From NCBI GenBank assembly GCA_902617625.1, contig CACMXJ010000008.1, positions 1-43,563 on the forward strand: DNA of 43,563 nt, given 5' to 3'. The notes under the pieces were generated by a model that worked only from the letters and a program-made list of their open reading frames with translations, made no database searches and had not been told where the DNA came from. Shown here piece after piece: positions 1 through 9,715 of this stretch. Within the stretch, counting starts at the first letter, position 1, and each line of letters opens with the position of its first letter. Made by a program: the position numbers and the translations under genes. This stretch comes from an uncultured Pelagibacteraceae bacterium (lineage in GTDB: Bacteria; Pseudomonadota; Alphaproteobacteria; Pelagibacterales; Pelagibacteraceae).

Positions 1-1
1 T

Positions 2-616
2 GGGATAATGGTTATATTGTCCTCTCCTTCTGGAGCAGGTAAAACAACTCTTGTAAATTTACTTTCAAAAAAAGATAATTTTGAAATTTCGATATCACAT
101 ACGACGAGAAAACCTAGAGAGGGTGAGATTCCAAACAAAGATTATTATTTTGTGAATGATAATGAGTTTAAAAGATTAATAAATAATCAAGAATTTTTAG
201 AATATGCTAAAGTTTTTAATAATTATTATGGAACCACAAGAACACCGATCATTGATAATTTAAATAAAGGAAAAAATGTGTTATTTGATATTGATTGGCA
301 AGGTGCCGATCAAATAAAGAATAAAAAATTAGATTATAAATTAATTACATTTTTTATTTTACCCCCCAGCAAAAAAATCTTATTTGAAAGACTTTCTAAC
401 AGAGACATGAAAGATAAACTTATAGCTGAGGAGAGAATGCAGCAATTTGAGAGAGATGTACTCCATTGGATAAATTACGATTATGTAGTAATTAATGATG
501 ATCTTGAAAAATGTTATTTGAAAATAAAAAATTTGATTAATGCAGAAATAAACGATGGATCTAAAGATTATGATTTAGATTTTATCAGAAATCACGTGGA
601 AAAATTAACTTCTTAA
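2..616 (+). CDS. gmk: guanylate kinase (5' end cut by window edge)
   Basis: Guanylate kinase phosphorylates GMP (and dGMP) with ATP in the cytosol, a step in GTP supply. The P-loop [10 protein letters not shown] sits at the very start, followed by the GMP-binding stretch [11 protein letters not shown] and the DYYFV segment typical of the family. The first ATG in the window is at position 8, but the two codons before it are open and give GIM ahead of [11 protein letters not shown]. Relatives carry a few more residues there, so the true start is probably just upstream of the window. About 200 residues are present, close to full length. Its 3' end overlaps the convergent ksgA by 12 bases. Confidence 0.95.
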   Translation, partial: GIMVILSSPSGAGKTTLVNLLSKKDNFEISISHTTRKPREGEIPNKDYYFVNDNEFKRLINNQEFLEYAKVFNNYYGTTRTPIIDNLNKGKNVLFDIDWQGADQIKNKKLDYKLITFFILPPSKKILFERLSNRDMKDKLIAEERMQQFERDVLHWINYDYVVINDDLEKCYLKIKNLINAEINDGSKDYDLDFIRNHVEKLTS

Positions 617-1393
617 AAATTCATACTTTTTGGTCAATTCATAATAAGTATTAAAGTCCAAGTTTTGAGGCCTTAAGTTAAGATCTATTCCCAATTCAGA
701 TGCAATATTTTCATTATTATTAAACAGTTGGTTAAAAGGTTTTTTAATTATTTTTCTTCGATGCATAAAAAAAATTCTCGTGATTTTTTCAAGATTTTTT
801 GCATTTTTAAATTTCATAAAATTTTTTTTTGGTTCAAAAAATAAAACAGTACTCTCAACCTTTGGTCTTGGTTGAAAACTATTTGGTTTTATATCCATTA
901 TTTTTTTTATATTAAGTCTCCAATTAGCTAATATTGCTAATCTTCCATAATCTTTAGTATTAAATTTTGATATTATTCTATTAGCAACCTCTTTTTGAAA
1001 CATAAGAACTAAACAATTAAACCAAACTTTTTTAGGACTTAAATTTAATATCCATTTACTTAAGATTTCTGTAGATATGTTATAAGGTAAATTACCAAAT
1101 ACTGTTAGGATTTGCTTGTTCAGATTATTTTCGTCTATTTTCAATACATCTTTATTGATGAATTCAACATCTTTATTCAATTTATCTTTTAGAAGATCAA
1201 ATAATTTATCATCTTTTTCTACTAAAATAATTTTTTTTGGTTTTTTTTTTAAAATTTCTAAAGTTAAACTTCCGGTTCCTGGTCCAATTTCTAAAATATT
1301 CTTATTTTTGATATCTACAAGATCTATGATTTTATTAATTATATTTTGATCAATAAGAAAGTTTTGTCCTAGGCTTTTTTTGGCCTTTATCAT
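605..1393 (-). CDS. rsmA (ksgA): 16S rRNA dimethyladenosine transferase
   Basis: RsmA/KsgA dimethylates two adjacent adenines in the 3' terminal hairpin of 16S rRNA using S-adenosylmethionine, late in 30S assembly. The 262-residue protein starts with the family signature SLGQNFLID. It then shows the SAM-binding motif [10 protein letters not shown] (about residues 36-45) and the catalytic GNLPYNIS (about 100-107, an NLPY motif), with the usual small C-terminal helical domain. Length is normal. It is the last gene of the leftward lptF-to-ksgA run, and its ATG overlaps the pdxA stop by 4 bases. The order surA-pdxA-ksgA is conserved in many proteobacteria. Confidence 0.97.
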   Translation of the reverse strand: MIKAKKSLGQNFLIDQNIINKIIDLVDIKNKNILEIGPGTGSLTLEILKKKPKKIILVEKDDKLFDLLKDKLNKDVEFINKDVLKIDENNLNKQILTVFGNLPYNISTEILSKWILNLSPKKVWFNCLVLMFQKEVANRIISKFNTKDYGRLAILANWRLNIKKIMDIKPNSFQPRPKVESTVLFFEPKKNFMKFKNAKNLEKITRIFFMHRRKIIKKPFNQLFNNNENIASELGIDLNLRPQNLDFNTYYELTKKYEFLRS

Positions 1394-2334
1394 CTTTTAT
1401 CTAAAAAATTAATTGCTTTAATCAAACTTTTTGGATTTGATTTATTTTTACCAACCATTATTTCATTAGGTCCATGATCAGGAGTTACTCTTAAGAATGG
1501 TAAACCTATCGTTATATTTATTGCATCATATTCGAAAAGTGTTTTTACTGGTGTAAGAACTTGATCATGGTACATACCAACTATAACATCAAATTTCTTT
1601 CTATTCTTCTTTAAGAATATTGTATCAGATGGGTAAGGACCACTAACTCGAATGTTTTTTTTCTTCAATGAATTAATAGCTGGAAGGATAATCTTAGTAT
1701 CTTCATTAAATTTTAATAAGCTTTCACAATGGGGGTTTAAACCAACAACACCAATTTTAGGTTTATAACCTAATTTTTGATTATAAAATGTATTTATAAT
1801 CATGATTTTTTCAATAATTAGTTTTTTTGTAATTTTTTTTGTGACCATTTTTAATGGAAGGTGAGTTGTAATAGGAGATACTGAAAGTTTATTATTATAA
1901 ATCAACATTGCAAATTTTTTTTCATTAAAGTTTTTAGAAATATATTCAGTCATACCAGGATATTTTCTCCTTAAAGTTTTAGATTTATTTATCGGTCCAT
2001 TAATTAATTTGTTAGTCAAACCTTGTTTTATAATTTGAAAAGCAACTCTAAAACAATCATGAATATAATTTTTTGAGCTTGAATTTTTAATGTTAATAAA
2101 ATAAATATTTTTTTTCTTAATTTTATTATTTAAAATTTTATCAAAATCAATTAACTCGATATTTTTATAAAATTTATATTTTTTAATTTCTTTTTCTAAA
2201 ATTTTTTTATTACAAATCAAAACTAAAGGACTAATAAATTTATTTGACTTAATTGATTTAAAAAAAATCTCAAAAAAAATGCTTTTTTCTTGCCCAGGTA
2301 CAATTAAAATTGGCTTAAAATTCACTAATTTCAC
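1390..2334 (-). CDS. pdxA: 4-hydroxythreonine-4-phosphate dehydrogenase
   Basis: PdxA oxidises 4-phospho-hydroxy-L-threonine with NAD(P) in the DXP-dependent route to pyridoxal phosphate. The three metal-binding histidine contexts are visible: THLPL, GLNPHCE and GMYHDQVL. GPINKS and the PDTIF/TPDHG blocks near the C-terminus are also present. Length (314 aa) is slightly short for the family. No ATG is available at the N-terminus. Two GTG codons, at 2334 and 2325, are possible starts, and both lie inside the surA 3' end, so translation is probably coupled to surA. I used the outer GTG, giving a 20-base overlap. Confidence 0.93.
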   Translation of the reverse strand: MKLVNFKPILIVPGQEKSIFFEIFFKSIKSNKFISPLVLICNKKILEKEIKKYKFYKNIELIDFDKILNNKIKKKNIYFINIKNSSSKNYIHDCFRVAFQIIKQGLTNKLINGPINKSKTLRRKYPGMTEYISKNFNEKKFAMLIYNNKLSVSPITTHLPLKMVTKKITKKLIIEKIMIINTFYNQKLGYKPKIGVVGLNPHCESLLKFNEDTKIILPAINSLKKKNIRVSGPYPSDTIFLKKNRKKFDVIVGMYHDQVLTPVKTLFEYDAINITIGLPFLRVTPDHGPNEIMVGKNKSNPKSLIKAINFLDKR

Positions 2335-3250
2335 TATTAAGTTTTATTTTGTTATAAAAAATATTTGAAAATTTATCTAATTGTTTTGATGTTTCAAAAA
2401 ATATCATTTTATCTAATTCCTTTTTTTTATCTATTTCAATTTCAGTCTTTTTAATATCATTAATTTTAAATATAAAATAATTATTATTTATTTTTAAAGG
2501 AGAACTATATTCATCAATGTTTAAATTTTTTAAACTTTCAGTGATTATATCGGATAAACTATTTTTTTTAACCCAGCCAATCTTTCCACCAACTTTAGAA
2601 CTTTCAGATATGCTATAAATATTTGCTGTATTTTCAAAACCATTCCTTTTGATACTTTCCTGTATATCTTCAATTAATTGATCTAATAAAATATTTTTAG
2701 CATTTGTGAAAACTATTTCAGATAAGTTATATTCTAGTAAAAATTTTTCATCACTTGATCTTTCGATTTTTTTCATTAATTCTTTTTTATTAATTTTAAC
2801 ACTCTTAATATACTTACTGTATATTAAATTCTTCCATTCATTTTCTATCTCAATTTTTCTTTTTAATTCTTCAAGAGAAAAGTTATAATTATTTAAATAT
2901 CTCTCTAATTCATTTTCATTTTGCAGATTTAAATTTTGAATTAGATTATTCAAAACATTTTTAATTTGAGAGTTCTCTAAATTTAATTTTTTGTATTTCT
3001 CAATTTCTTTTCTTTTTATCAATTCTTTAATAATAGATCTCTTTGCTGGATTAAATAATTCATCTTTGTTAATTTGGTTTAGTCTAGGATTGAGAGCTCT
3101 TAAATAATTAATTTCTTGTTCAATATCATGAGATGTAATGATCTCATTATTTATTTTCATTATTATTTTAAGTTGAATTTTTGAATAACAAAAACTTATT
3201 AATGAAAAAAAAATTAAAATTGAAATAATTACCCTTTTAAATGTAATCAT
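2315..3250 (-). CDS. surA: SurA-like periplasmic peptidyl-prolyl isomerase/chaperone
   Basis: This looks like a SurA-family periplasmic chaperone that escorts outer-membrane beta-barrel proteins, LptD among them. The N-terminus has a basic-plus-hydrophobic signal segment (about residues 5-23, ending FCYS). A SurA N-terminal helical domain follows with the IVAKIN-like start IIMKINNEIITSHDIEQEI. One parvulin-type rotamase domain lies at about residues 165-270, containing SEIVFTN and GGKIGWV. E. coli SurA has two parvulin domains, and the single one here is common in alphaproteobacteria. It lies between lptD (4-base overlap) and pdxA. Sequence divergence is high, so the name rests on domain order and synteny. 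Confidence 0.88.
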   Translation of the reverse strand: MITFKRVIISILIFFSLISFCYSKIQLKIIMKINNEIITSHDIEQEINYLRALNPRLNQINKDELFNPAKRSIIKELIKRKEIEKYKKLNLENSQIKNVLNNLIQNLNLQNENELERYLNNYNFSLEELKRKIEIENEWKNLIYSKYIKSVKINKKELMKKIERSSDEKFLLEYNLSEIVFTNAKNILLDQLIEDIQESIKRNGFENTANIYSISESSKVGGKIGWVKKNSLSDIITESLKNLNIDEYSSPLKINNNYFIFKINDIKKTEIEIDKKKELDKMIFFETSKQLDKFSNIFYNKIKLNSEISEF

Positions 3251-5607
3251 TTTAAATTAGGGGTATTAAAACCACCAAAAGGGAGGATTGTAACTTTAAA
3301 TATTAAATTTTCTGAAGGCTTTAGTTCTTGATCACTATAATATTCCTTATTATATTCAATTCCAGCCCTTAAACAATCGTTTTCGTATTGATAAATAAGA
3401 TTATAGTATTCTGTAAAACTTTTTTCTTTATTTTCACTTGTTTCAAAAATTAAACTATTTCTATCATTAAATTTATATTTAGTTTCATTTTTCAAATATG
3501 AAGTTTTAAGATTAGTATTATTTTCATTTAAAAACTCAAATCTTGTAGTTAAATTTTTTAGGTAATATTCAAATCCAAATAGTTCATAGTTTTTATCCTC
3601 TAAATTATTTTTAATTGAAAAATCATAATTAAATTTAAAATTATCATCAAATTTATATTCAAATAGTCCAACAAAATCCGACATTTTATCACCTAAACTA
3701 CTGTTTGCAGGCAAGTCTTTATTTTCCTCAATTCTTAGATTATTTGCAAAACCAAATTTCATTATTTCATCAAAATTTGATTTATTAATCTTTACATATT
3801 CATATCCATAGGTTGCTGAAATCCCTCCTTCAGTTGACTCGTTTATTCCTAATCTATTGAATTCATAAATATTTTTATAACTTATTGTTCTATCAGTTGA
3901 ACGAATATCTTTTGTGTATGGTATACTCAATCTTAAAGAAAGTTTAGGTGTTAAAATATTATTAAATTCTCCGGTTTCTTTACTCATTGGCAATGTAAAG
4001 TCAGATTTAAAACTTGGAATCAATGAATTAGTATTTTTATTTTTAAAATTATTTGAGTTTGTTGCATCAGTATTTATATTTTTAAGAATTAATTTTTTTT
4101 CATTCAAAAATCCGTTATCAAAATATTTTAAATCTGATTGAAATTCGAAATTGTTAATCAGAACCTTTTCTGTGATGTTGGTATTATAATTTTTGTAATA
4201 TCCCTGTGATCTAAAAGTATAATTATCTTTTATAATTTTTGAAAAACTAAAATTAGGGATATATTCGAATTTATCGCTATCATTTTTAGTTAAATCCTCA
4301 TAAACGTCAAGGTTACTATTAAATGTTAGATTTTCATTGTACATTTTAAAATTTAATGAATTAGTAAGATTAGAAAAGTTATTGATTATTGGACTTTCTA
4401 TTTTATTTGTTTTTAGGTAAGTTTCATCTGAAACTTGCTCTAATTTTACGTTTAATTGAACATTATCGAAATTGTTTGTTTCATAATTTTTTTCATAATT
4501 ATAAAACAGGTGACTATTTGAGTTTTTACCACTAGAGACAAACTGACTAATATCTGCAATGTGATTAGAATATTTATTTTTTTGTCTAAATTCTGATTGT
4601 ATCAGAATTTTATCATCAGCAAAAAATCTTGGCGTAAGTGTTAAATCTTTATTTTCAGCAATAGCTAAAAAATAAGGTAAATTAAATGACAAACCAGCAG
4701 AACTATTATCTTGAAATTTTGGTATTAAAAATCCACTTTGTCTTTTTACGGTTGGATCAGGATGAAAAAATTTTGGAAAATAAAAGACTTTTTTATCATA
4801 AATTTTTAGACTCGCATTTTTATAATAAATAATTTTTTTTTGTTTATCATGTCTAATTTCTTCTGCACTCATCTCCCATGGTGGACATTTATCTCTTTTT
4901 TTACAAAACGTAAAAGTTCCTTTTTTTACAATAGTATTTCTGTTATCACTGACTAGGCTTCTACCCTTTAATCTAGGCTCATTTTCAGAATTTTCTTCGA
5001 GTTTAAAATTCATACTAATATCTTTTGCGATTAATTCTTTTTTATTTAAATCAAGATAAGACATATCTACTTTAAAAGAATTTTTATCTTTATCTTGTAC
5101 GACTAAATTATTTAATTTAATTATTTTATCTTTAATAGAATATTCAAATCCATCAACTTTATAAGTATTATTAAGGTTATCAAAAATTTCTGAATAATTT
5201 TGACTTGTAATTTTTTGCTCGTTTAAATTATAATTAATCTTATTAGAATTAATCATAAGATTATTGATACCATCATTTATAACAATATTATTTTCGAAAT
5301 TAAGACTAGACTCATCAATTTTATACTCAATTATTTTTGAGTTTATTTCAAAATTTTTATCGATTGATGAAATTTTTCCTCTTTCAATTATTAAAAATGA
5401 CTTATCTTTGAAATATTGTATTTTTTTACCTTCTATTATTATGCCATCATCTTTAATAATTGCTGTTGCATTATTAGCAATTGTTAAGTTCTGATCGTTT
5501 GAAAATTCTATGTCCGTAGCTTGAAAATCTATTTCTTTTGAAAACAATTTATTAATTAAAAGAATTTGGAATAAAATTATGATAATTATTAAAATCTTAT
5601 TTTTCAT
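3247..5607 (-). CDS. lptD: LPS-assembly outer-membrane protein LptD
   Basis: LptD is the outer-membrane beta-barrel that inserts LPS into the outer leaflet. The 786-residue protein has a hydrophobic signal segment (about residues 4-22). An OstA/LptA-like N-terminal domain follows (about 25-200). The conserved block with HPDPTVKRQSGFLIPKF (about residues 280-296) marks the start of the LptD barrel domain. The rest is a long series of alternating beta-barrel-like strands ending in a Phe-rich tail. Two cysteines sit in CKKRDKC (about 235-241) and one near the C-terminus, fewer than in E. coli LptD, whose disulfides matter for function. It follows lptG (11-base overlap) and precedes its likely chaperone surA. 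Confidence 0.95.
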   Translation of the reverse strand: MKNKILIIIIILFQILLINKLFSKEIDFQATDIEFSNDQNLTIANNATAIIKDDGIIIEGKKIQYFKDKSFLIIERGKISSIDKNFEINSKIIEYKIDESSLNFENNIVINDGINNLMINSNKINYNLNEQKITSQNYSEIFDNLNNTYKVDGFEYSIKDKIIKLNNLVVQDKDKNSFKVDMSYLDLNKKELIAKDISMNFKLEENSENEPRLKGRSLVSDNRNTIVKKGTFTFCKKRDKCPPWEMSAEEIRHDKQKKIIYYKNASLKIYDKKVFYFPKFFHPDPTVKRQSGFLIPKFQDNSSAGLSFNLPYFLAIAENKDLTLTPRFFADDKILIQSEFRQKNKYSNHIADISQFVSSGKNSNSHLFYNYEKNYETNNFDNVQLNVKLEQVSDETYLKTNKIESPIINNFSNLTNSLNFKMYNENLTFNSNLDVYEDLTKNDSDKFEYIPNFSFSKIIKDNYTFRSQGYYKNYNTNITEKVLINNFEFQSDLKYFDNGFLNEKKLILKNINTDATNSNNFKNKNTNSLIPSFKSDFTLPMSKETGEFNNILTPKLSLRLSIPYTKDIRSTDRTISYKNIYEFNRLGINESTEGGISATYGYEYVKINKSNFDEIMKFGFANNLRIEENKDLPANSSLGDKMSDFVGLFEYKFDDNFKFNYDFSIKNNLEDKNYELFGFEYYLKNLTTRFEFLNENNTNLKTSYLKNETKYKFNDRNSLIFETSENKEKSFTEYYNLIYQYENDCLRAGIEYNKEYYSDQELKPSENLIFKVTILPFGGFNTPNLK

Positions 5608-6679
5608 TTATTCGAATCAAACCTATAGTTGAAACAATACTTAAAAAAATAATTGGAAAAAATACAGATAAATAAATTGGTATTTTGTTAGTTAATCCAA
5701 AAATATTGAATATATTGTTTATATAGTAAATAATCACAGATAATAATATTCCCAGTAAAACGTGGAATATATATGGTTTATCTCTTTTAATATTCAACAT
5801 TATTATCGCCGAAATAATGACCATAATGCTGAGGTAAATTGGTAAAGAAATTATCTTTAACAAATGTAGATCTACATCCTGGGAGGAGTATCCCAACAAC
5901 TCATTTTCTCTTTTTAAATTATATAGTTCTAGTAAATTTAGCGAGTTAAGGTCTCTAAAAGTTTTGTTTATTTTATCAAAATTAAAATGACTTGATAATT
6001 TTATATTTTCCTGCAATTGAATTTGTTTATTTTCCTTAAAAATAACTGGCTTTTCAATTATCCAATCATTTTTAGATATGTCAGCTTTATCAGAAGATAT
6101 AACTTCAATAAGATTAAAATTTTTATCAAATTTATTGATAAAAACATTTTTGAGAAATTTTTCTTTATTATTAGCAGTTGCATTAATTATATAAATTTCA
6201 TCATCTATTTCATCTTTGATCCACAATCCATTACCACTGTAATGTTTGAGATATTTTCCATCTTCAGAATAGATATTTTTAATATCAAAATAGAAAAATT
6301 TTAATTTTGAAGACATAGGATAATATAAAGTAATTATTATAATGCCAAATATAAAAGAACAAAATGTGAGCAATTTTATTAAATAAAAGTTATCTAAAGA
6401 ATTAACTTTTATCAATTCATTTTCTTTTCTTTTAATAATATCAACAAAAAAAAGTTGAGTAGATATTAGAACAATAAAAGGAAAAATTTCTAGAAGAGTT
6501 GATGGTACATTAAAAAGAGTTATTAAAAATGGTAAGTGTATTTCTGATTTAGAGTCACTAAAAAAAGTTATTTCCTCAAATAAAGATAAAATGAATGTTA
6601 AGGAAAAAAAAATTAGAGTGAGTAAAATTATTTTTTTAAAAAATAACTTAATAAAATATTTATCAAAAGTTTTTACCAT
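5597..6679 (-). CDS. lptG: LPS export ABC transporter permease LptG
   Basis: This is one of the two YjgP/YjgQ-type permeases of the LptB2FG complex, which extracts LPS from the inner membrane. About six membrane segments are visible: three in the first 120 residues, then a periplasmic beta-jellyroll region (about 125-265), then three more at the C-terminus. Length (360 aa) is typical. It overlaps lptF by 7 bases, and lptD follows. LptF and LptG are similar to each other. I assign LptG because it is the second gene and is followed by lptD, as is usual in alphaproteobacteria. Confidence 0.9.
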   Translation of the reverse strand: MVKTFDKYFIKLFFKKIILLTLIFFSLTFILSLFEEITFFSDSKSEIHLPFLITLFNVPSTLLEIFPFIVLISTQLFFVDIIKRKENELIKVNSLDNFYLIKLLTFCSFIFGIIIITLYYPMSSKLKFFYFDIKNIYSEDGKYLKHYSGNGLWIKDEIDDEIYIINATANNKEKFLKNVFINKFDKNFNLIEVISSDKADISKNDWIIEKPVIFKENKQIQLQENIKLSSHFNFDKINKTFRDLNSLNLLELYNLKRENELLGYSSQDVDLHLLKIISLPIYLSIMVIISAIIMLNIKRDKPYIFHVLLGILLSVIIYYINNIFNIFGLTNKIPIYLSVFFPIIFLSIVSTIGLIRINEK

Positions 6680-7797
6680 AATTTTACCTTGGAAATTAAA
6701 AAGTTATAAATAAAAAAATAAATTATTATTGGAAGTAACATAATACAAATTAATTGTAATTTTGACTCATCGGCATATCTCATAACCGCCTCTGATATTA
6801 TCAAAATAAAAAAAACACATAAAAAAACTTTTATAGATTTAATAGTAAAATTATTTTGTACTTTTGAAAAAGTTAATAGGAAACAACTTATTAATGCGAG
6901 TAAAGGTAAGTAAAATGGTTTTATAAATCTCTTATAAAGTTCTTGATTAAGATTTTTTAATCTTTCTTTTTCACACCTAAACATTTCATCAATATAGATT
7001 TTATTGTATAATAAACTTAGTGAACATTTTATAATCTTTGAAGAAGGTAATTCTTGTATTTTAGCAACCTTGATTGTTTTTGATGAAAATTTTGATAAAT
7101 TATAATCTATTTTATCAAACTCAAAACTAATTAACTTATTGTTATTTGTGCTAATAATTTTTCCATTTAGAAGTCTAAATATTTTTTTATTCTCTGTAAG
7201 AAGTAATCCTTCTTTTGCAAAAATAATTTGGTTATTATTTTGATTTAAATCAAATAAATCTCCCTCTTGAATAAAAATATTTCTAAATGAATTATTATTA
7301 ACTTTTTCATTTATAAAAATAGTTAACCCAGAAACTGTATCTATAAATTTTCCTTGTTTGATCAGATTTGGTAAAAAATCCATATTAGAGTCTTTTAGTA
7401 CTGATCTTGCTTTTAATTGACTTGCTGGAGAGATGATACTTCCGATTAATATTTGGAATAACATTACAACAATCGCAAAATTAACTAAATTAAGGATAAA
7501 TTTTTTTTTTGTTACACCATTAGTCCAAAACAAAAGTAATTCATTATTTTTTTCATATTTTAATAATTCAAAAAAAATAGATATAGCAAATACAAATGGT
7601 AATATTCTGTGAATTATTTTTGGAAAATTAAATAAGTTATAATAAAAATAAATTAAGAAATTGTGACCATCATCAATGACAAAATCTAGATAGTTTACAG
7701 CCTGAATAATCCAAACAATTAACCCAATTGTTAATATAATAAAGAAAGCCCTAAGGGTTATGTCTGTTATTAGTTTTCTAAAAAGAATTTTTTCCAT
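6673..7797 (-). CDS. lptF: LPS export ABC transporter permease LptF
   Basis: First gene of the leftward LPS-export block, 374 aa, with the LptF/LptG fold: N-terminal membrane segments (about residues 12-33, 55-75 and 100-125), a periplasmic beta domain, and three C-terminal segments. The pattern ASQLKARSV after the third helix is typical of LptF. It partners with LptG and the ATPase LptB, which is not in this window. It is divergent from pepA with only about 60 bases between the start codons, an arrangement also known in gammaproteobacteria. The gap is AT-only in most places and must hold both promoters. Confidence 0.9.
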   Translation of the reverse strand: MEKILFRKLITDITLRAFFIILTIGLIVWIIQAVNYLDFVIDDGHNFLIYFYYNLFNFPKIIHRILPFVFAISIFFELLKYEKNNELLLFWTNGVTKKKFILNLVNFAIVVMLFQILIGSIISPASQLKARSVLKDSNMDFLPNLIKQGKFIDTVSGLTIFINEKVNNNSFRNIFIQEGDLFDLNQNNNQIIFAKEGLLLTENKKIFRLLNGKIISTNNNKLISFEFDKIDYNLSKFSSKTIKVAKIQELPSSKIIKCSLSLLYNKIYIDEMFRCEKERLKNLNQELYKRFIKPFYLPLLALISCFLLTFSKVQNNFTIKSIKVFLCVFFILIISEAVMRYADESKLQLICIMLLPIIIYFFIYNFLISKVKLW

Positions 7798-7857
7798 TGA
7801 AATATAATTGTTTTACTCATATATAGCATTATCTCTTATAGATTGTATTTAAATTTT

Positions 7858-9312
7858 ATGAAAATTGAAATTAATTTTAAAAACCGAGTTTCTGATAAAT
7901 CTGCCGGAAATCTTATATTGCTTGTTGACGAAAAGCTCAACATCACAGATATAAAAAAAGTTTTGTCAAATCCTGAATATTCTTACATTAATGACTTAAT
8001 AAAATCAGAAGATCAAAAAAAAAAAATTTTAACATTTGATATAAGCTCAAAAAAAAAAATAATTTTAATATCATTTAAGAATAATTTTAATAGTTGTGAT
8101 GCTGAAAATCTTGGAGCTGAATTTTATGATGTATTGAGTAAATTTAAAAAAAATCAATACACTGTAAATACAAACACGCTATCAAATAAATCAAAAAAAT
8201 TTATTGGACATTTTTTACATGGGATAAAATTAAAATCTTACAAATTTGTAAAATATAAAACAAAAAAGAACAAAAAAAATATTTCTATAAATGTAATTGG
8301 TAAAAATATACCAAATCAAAAAGATCAAATTAAATTTAAGGCACTTGAGGATGGAACCTTTTATACAAGAGATCTAGTGTCTGAACCTGGAAATATATTA
8401 CATCCCGATGAGTATGCTAAAAGAATAAAATCTTTAAGTAAGTTCGGTCTGAAAATTAATATTTACGATGATAAGAAATTAAAAAAACTTGGCATGAATA
8501 CTTTACTTGGTGTTGGTCAAGGAAGTATTAGAGGATCTTACTTGGTGACAATAGAATGGAGTGGGATGAAAAATAATTCCAAACCCCTTGCTTTTGTTGG
8601 TAAAGGAGTTTGTTTTGATACAGGTGGTATTTCTTTAAAACCTGCAAAATTTATGGAAGACATGACATATGATATGGCTGGTTCAGCAGTTGTAGTGGGA
8701 TTAATGATAAATTTAGCATTAAGAAAAGCTAAAGTTAATGCTGTTGGTGTAGTTGGTCTTGTTGAAAATATGCCTGGTGGTAACGCACAAAGACCAGGAG
8801 ATATTGTGAAATCTTATAGTGGTAAGACAGTAGAAATTTTAAATACTGATGCAGAAGGTAGACTAGTTCTTGCTGACGCACTTGCTTATACTGAAAAAAA
8901 ATTTAAACCAAAATTTATAGTAGACTTAGCAACTTTGACAGGAGCTATTATTGTTTCTTTAGGTTCAGAATATGCTGGTCTATTTTCTAATGACAATAAG
9001 TTATCAAGACAATTAATTGATGCTGGTGAAGTTGTTGAGGAAAAAGTTTGGCGTATGCCATTAAATAAAAATTATGATAAATTGATAGATTCAAAAAATG
9101 CAGATATGCAAAATATTAATTATGTGGGGGGAGCTGGATCTATAACTGCTGCACAATTTTTACAGAGATTTATTTTAAATGACACACCTTGGGCCCATTT
9201 AGATATTGCTGGAATGGCATTTTCTAAATATGGTGGAGCTTTAAATTCAGGTGGAGCAACAGGTTATGGTGTAAGATTATTAAACAAATTAATTGAAGAT
9301 AATTATGAGTAA
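7858..9312 (+). CDS. pepA: leucyl aminopeptidase (M17 family)
   Basis: PepA is a cytosolic two-metal M17 aminopeptidase that recycles peptides and releases N-terminal residues. The signature NTDAEGRLVLADAL (about residues 329-342) and the metal/catalytic block GKGVCFDTGGISLKP (about 250) are intact. I start at the ATG at 7858 (MKIEINFK). A TTG at 7843 would add five residues but has no support. The gene contains two very long A runs in its first 200 bases (12 A at 8015-8026 and 11 A at 8049-8059). It overlaps ndk by 8 bases. In many relatives holC lies between pepA and ndk. It is absent here. Confidence 0.95.
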   Translation: MKIEINFKNRVSDKSAGNLILLVDEKLNITDIKKVLSNPEYSYINDLIKSEDQKKKILTFDISSKKKIILISFKNNFNSCDAENLGAEFYDVLSKFKKNQYTVNTNTLSNKSKKFIGHFLHGIKLKSYKFVKYKTKKNKKNISINVIGKNIPNQKDQIKFKALEDGTFYTRDLVSEPGNILHPDEYAKRIKSLSKFGLKINIYDDKKLKKLGMNTLLGVGQGSIRGSYLVTIEWSGMKNNSKPLAFVGKGVCFDTGGISLKPAKFMEDMTYDMAGSAVVVGLMINLALRKAKVNAVGVVGLVENMPGGNAQRPGDIVKSYSGKTVEILNTDAEGRLVLADALAYTEKKFKPKFIVDLATLTGAIIVSLGSEYAGLFSNDNKLSRQLIDAGEVVEEKVWRMPLNKNYDKLIDSKNADMQNINYVGGAGSITAAQFLQRFILNDTPWAHLDIAGMAFSKYGGALNSGGATGYGVRLLNKLIEDNYE

Positions 9313-9715
9313 CATTGAGCAAACTTTGTCGATTATTAAACCTGATGCGGTAGAGAGGAACCTTGTGGGTGAAATAAAAGAGATGTTTGAAAATAATGGA
9401 TTTTCAATTTTAAAAGAAAAAAAAATTCAAATTGAAAAATCTGAGGCAGAAAAATTTTACAAAGTTCACGAAACAAAGCCATTTTATAACGATTTATGTA
9501 ATTATCTTTCTTCAGGTCCAATTGTTGTGATGGTTCTCGAAAGAGAGCATGCAGTTTTGGGAAATAGAGAACTCATGGGAGCAACAAATCCAAAAGACGC
9601 GAAAGAGGGCACTATTAGAAAAAAATATGGAATTTCAATTGACAAGAACTCTGTTCATGGTTCAGATAGTGTTGATAATGCCAATATAGAAATTGATTTT
9701 TTCTTTAAAGATTAA
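9305..9715 (+). CDS. ndk: nucleoside diphosphate kinase
   Basis: Ndk transfers the gamma-phosphate from ATP to NDPs through a phosphohistidine and balances NTP pools. The catalytic histidine lies in SVHGSDS near residue 117, the same position as in other bacterial enzymes. The start MSNIEQTLSIIKPDAVERN is canonical. The ATG at 9305 lies inside the pepA stop region (ATGAGTAA), so the two are likely translationally coupled. A TTG four codons earlier is not needed. Length (136 aa) is normal. The 3' end overlaps convergent purN by 11 bases. Confidence 0.96.
   Translation: MSNIEQTLSIIKPDAVERNLVGEIKEMFENNGFSILKEKKIQIEKSEAEKFYKVHETKPFYNDLCNYLSSGPIVVMVLEREHAVLGNRELMGATNPKDAKEGTIRKKYGISIDKNSVHGSDSVDNANIEIDFFFKD

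Noticed and set aside
7843..7857. TTG start for pepA
   Set aside because: No Shine-Dalgarno, and the residues MYLNF are not part of the family. ATG 7858 is the better start.
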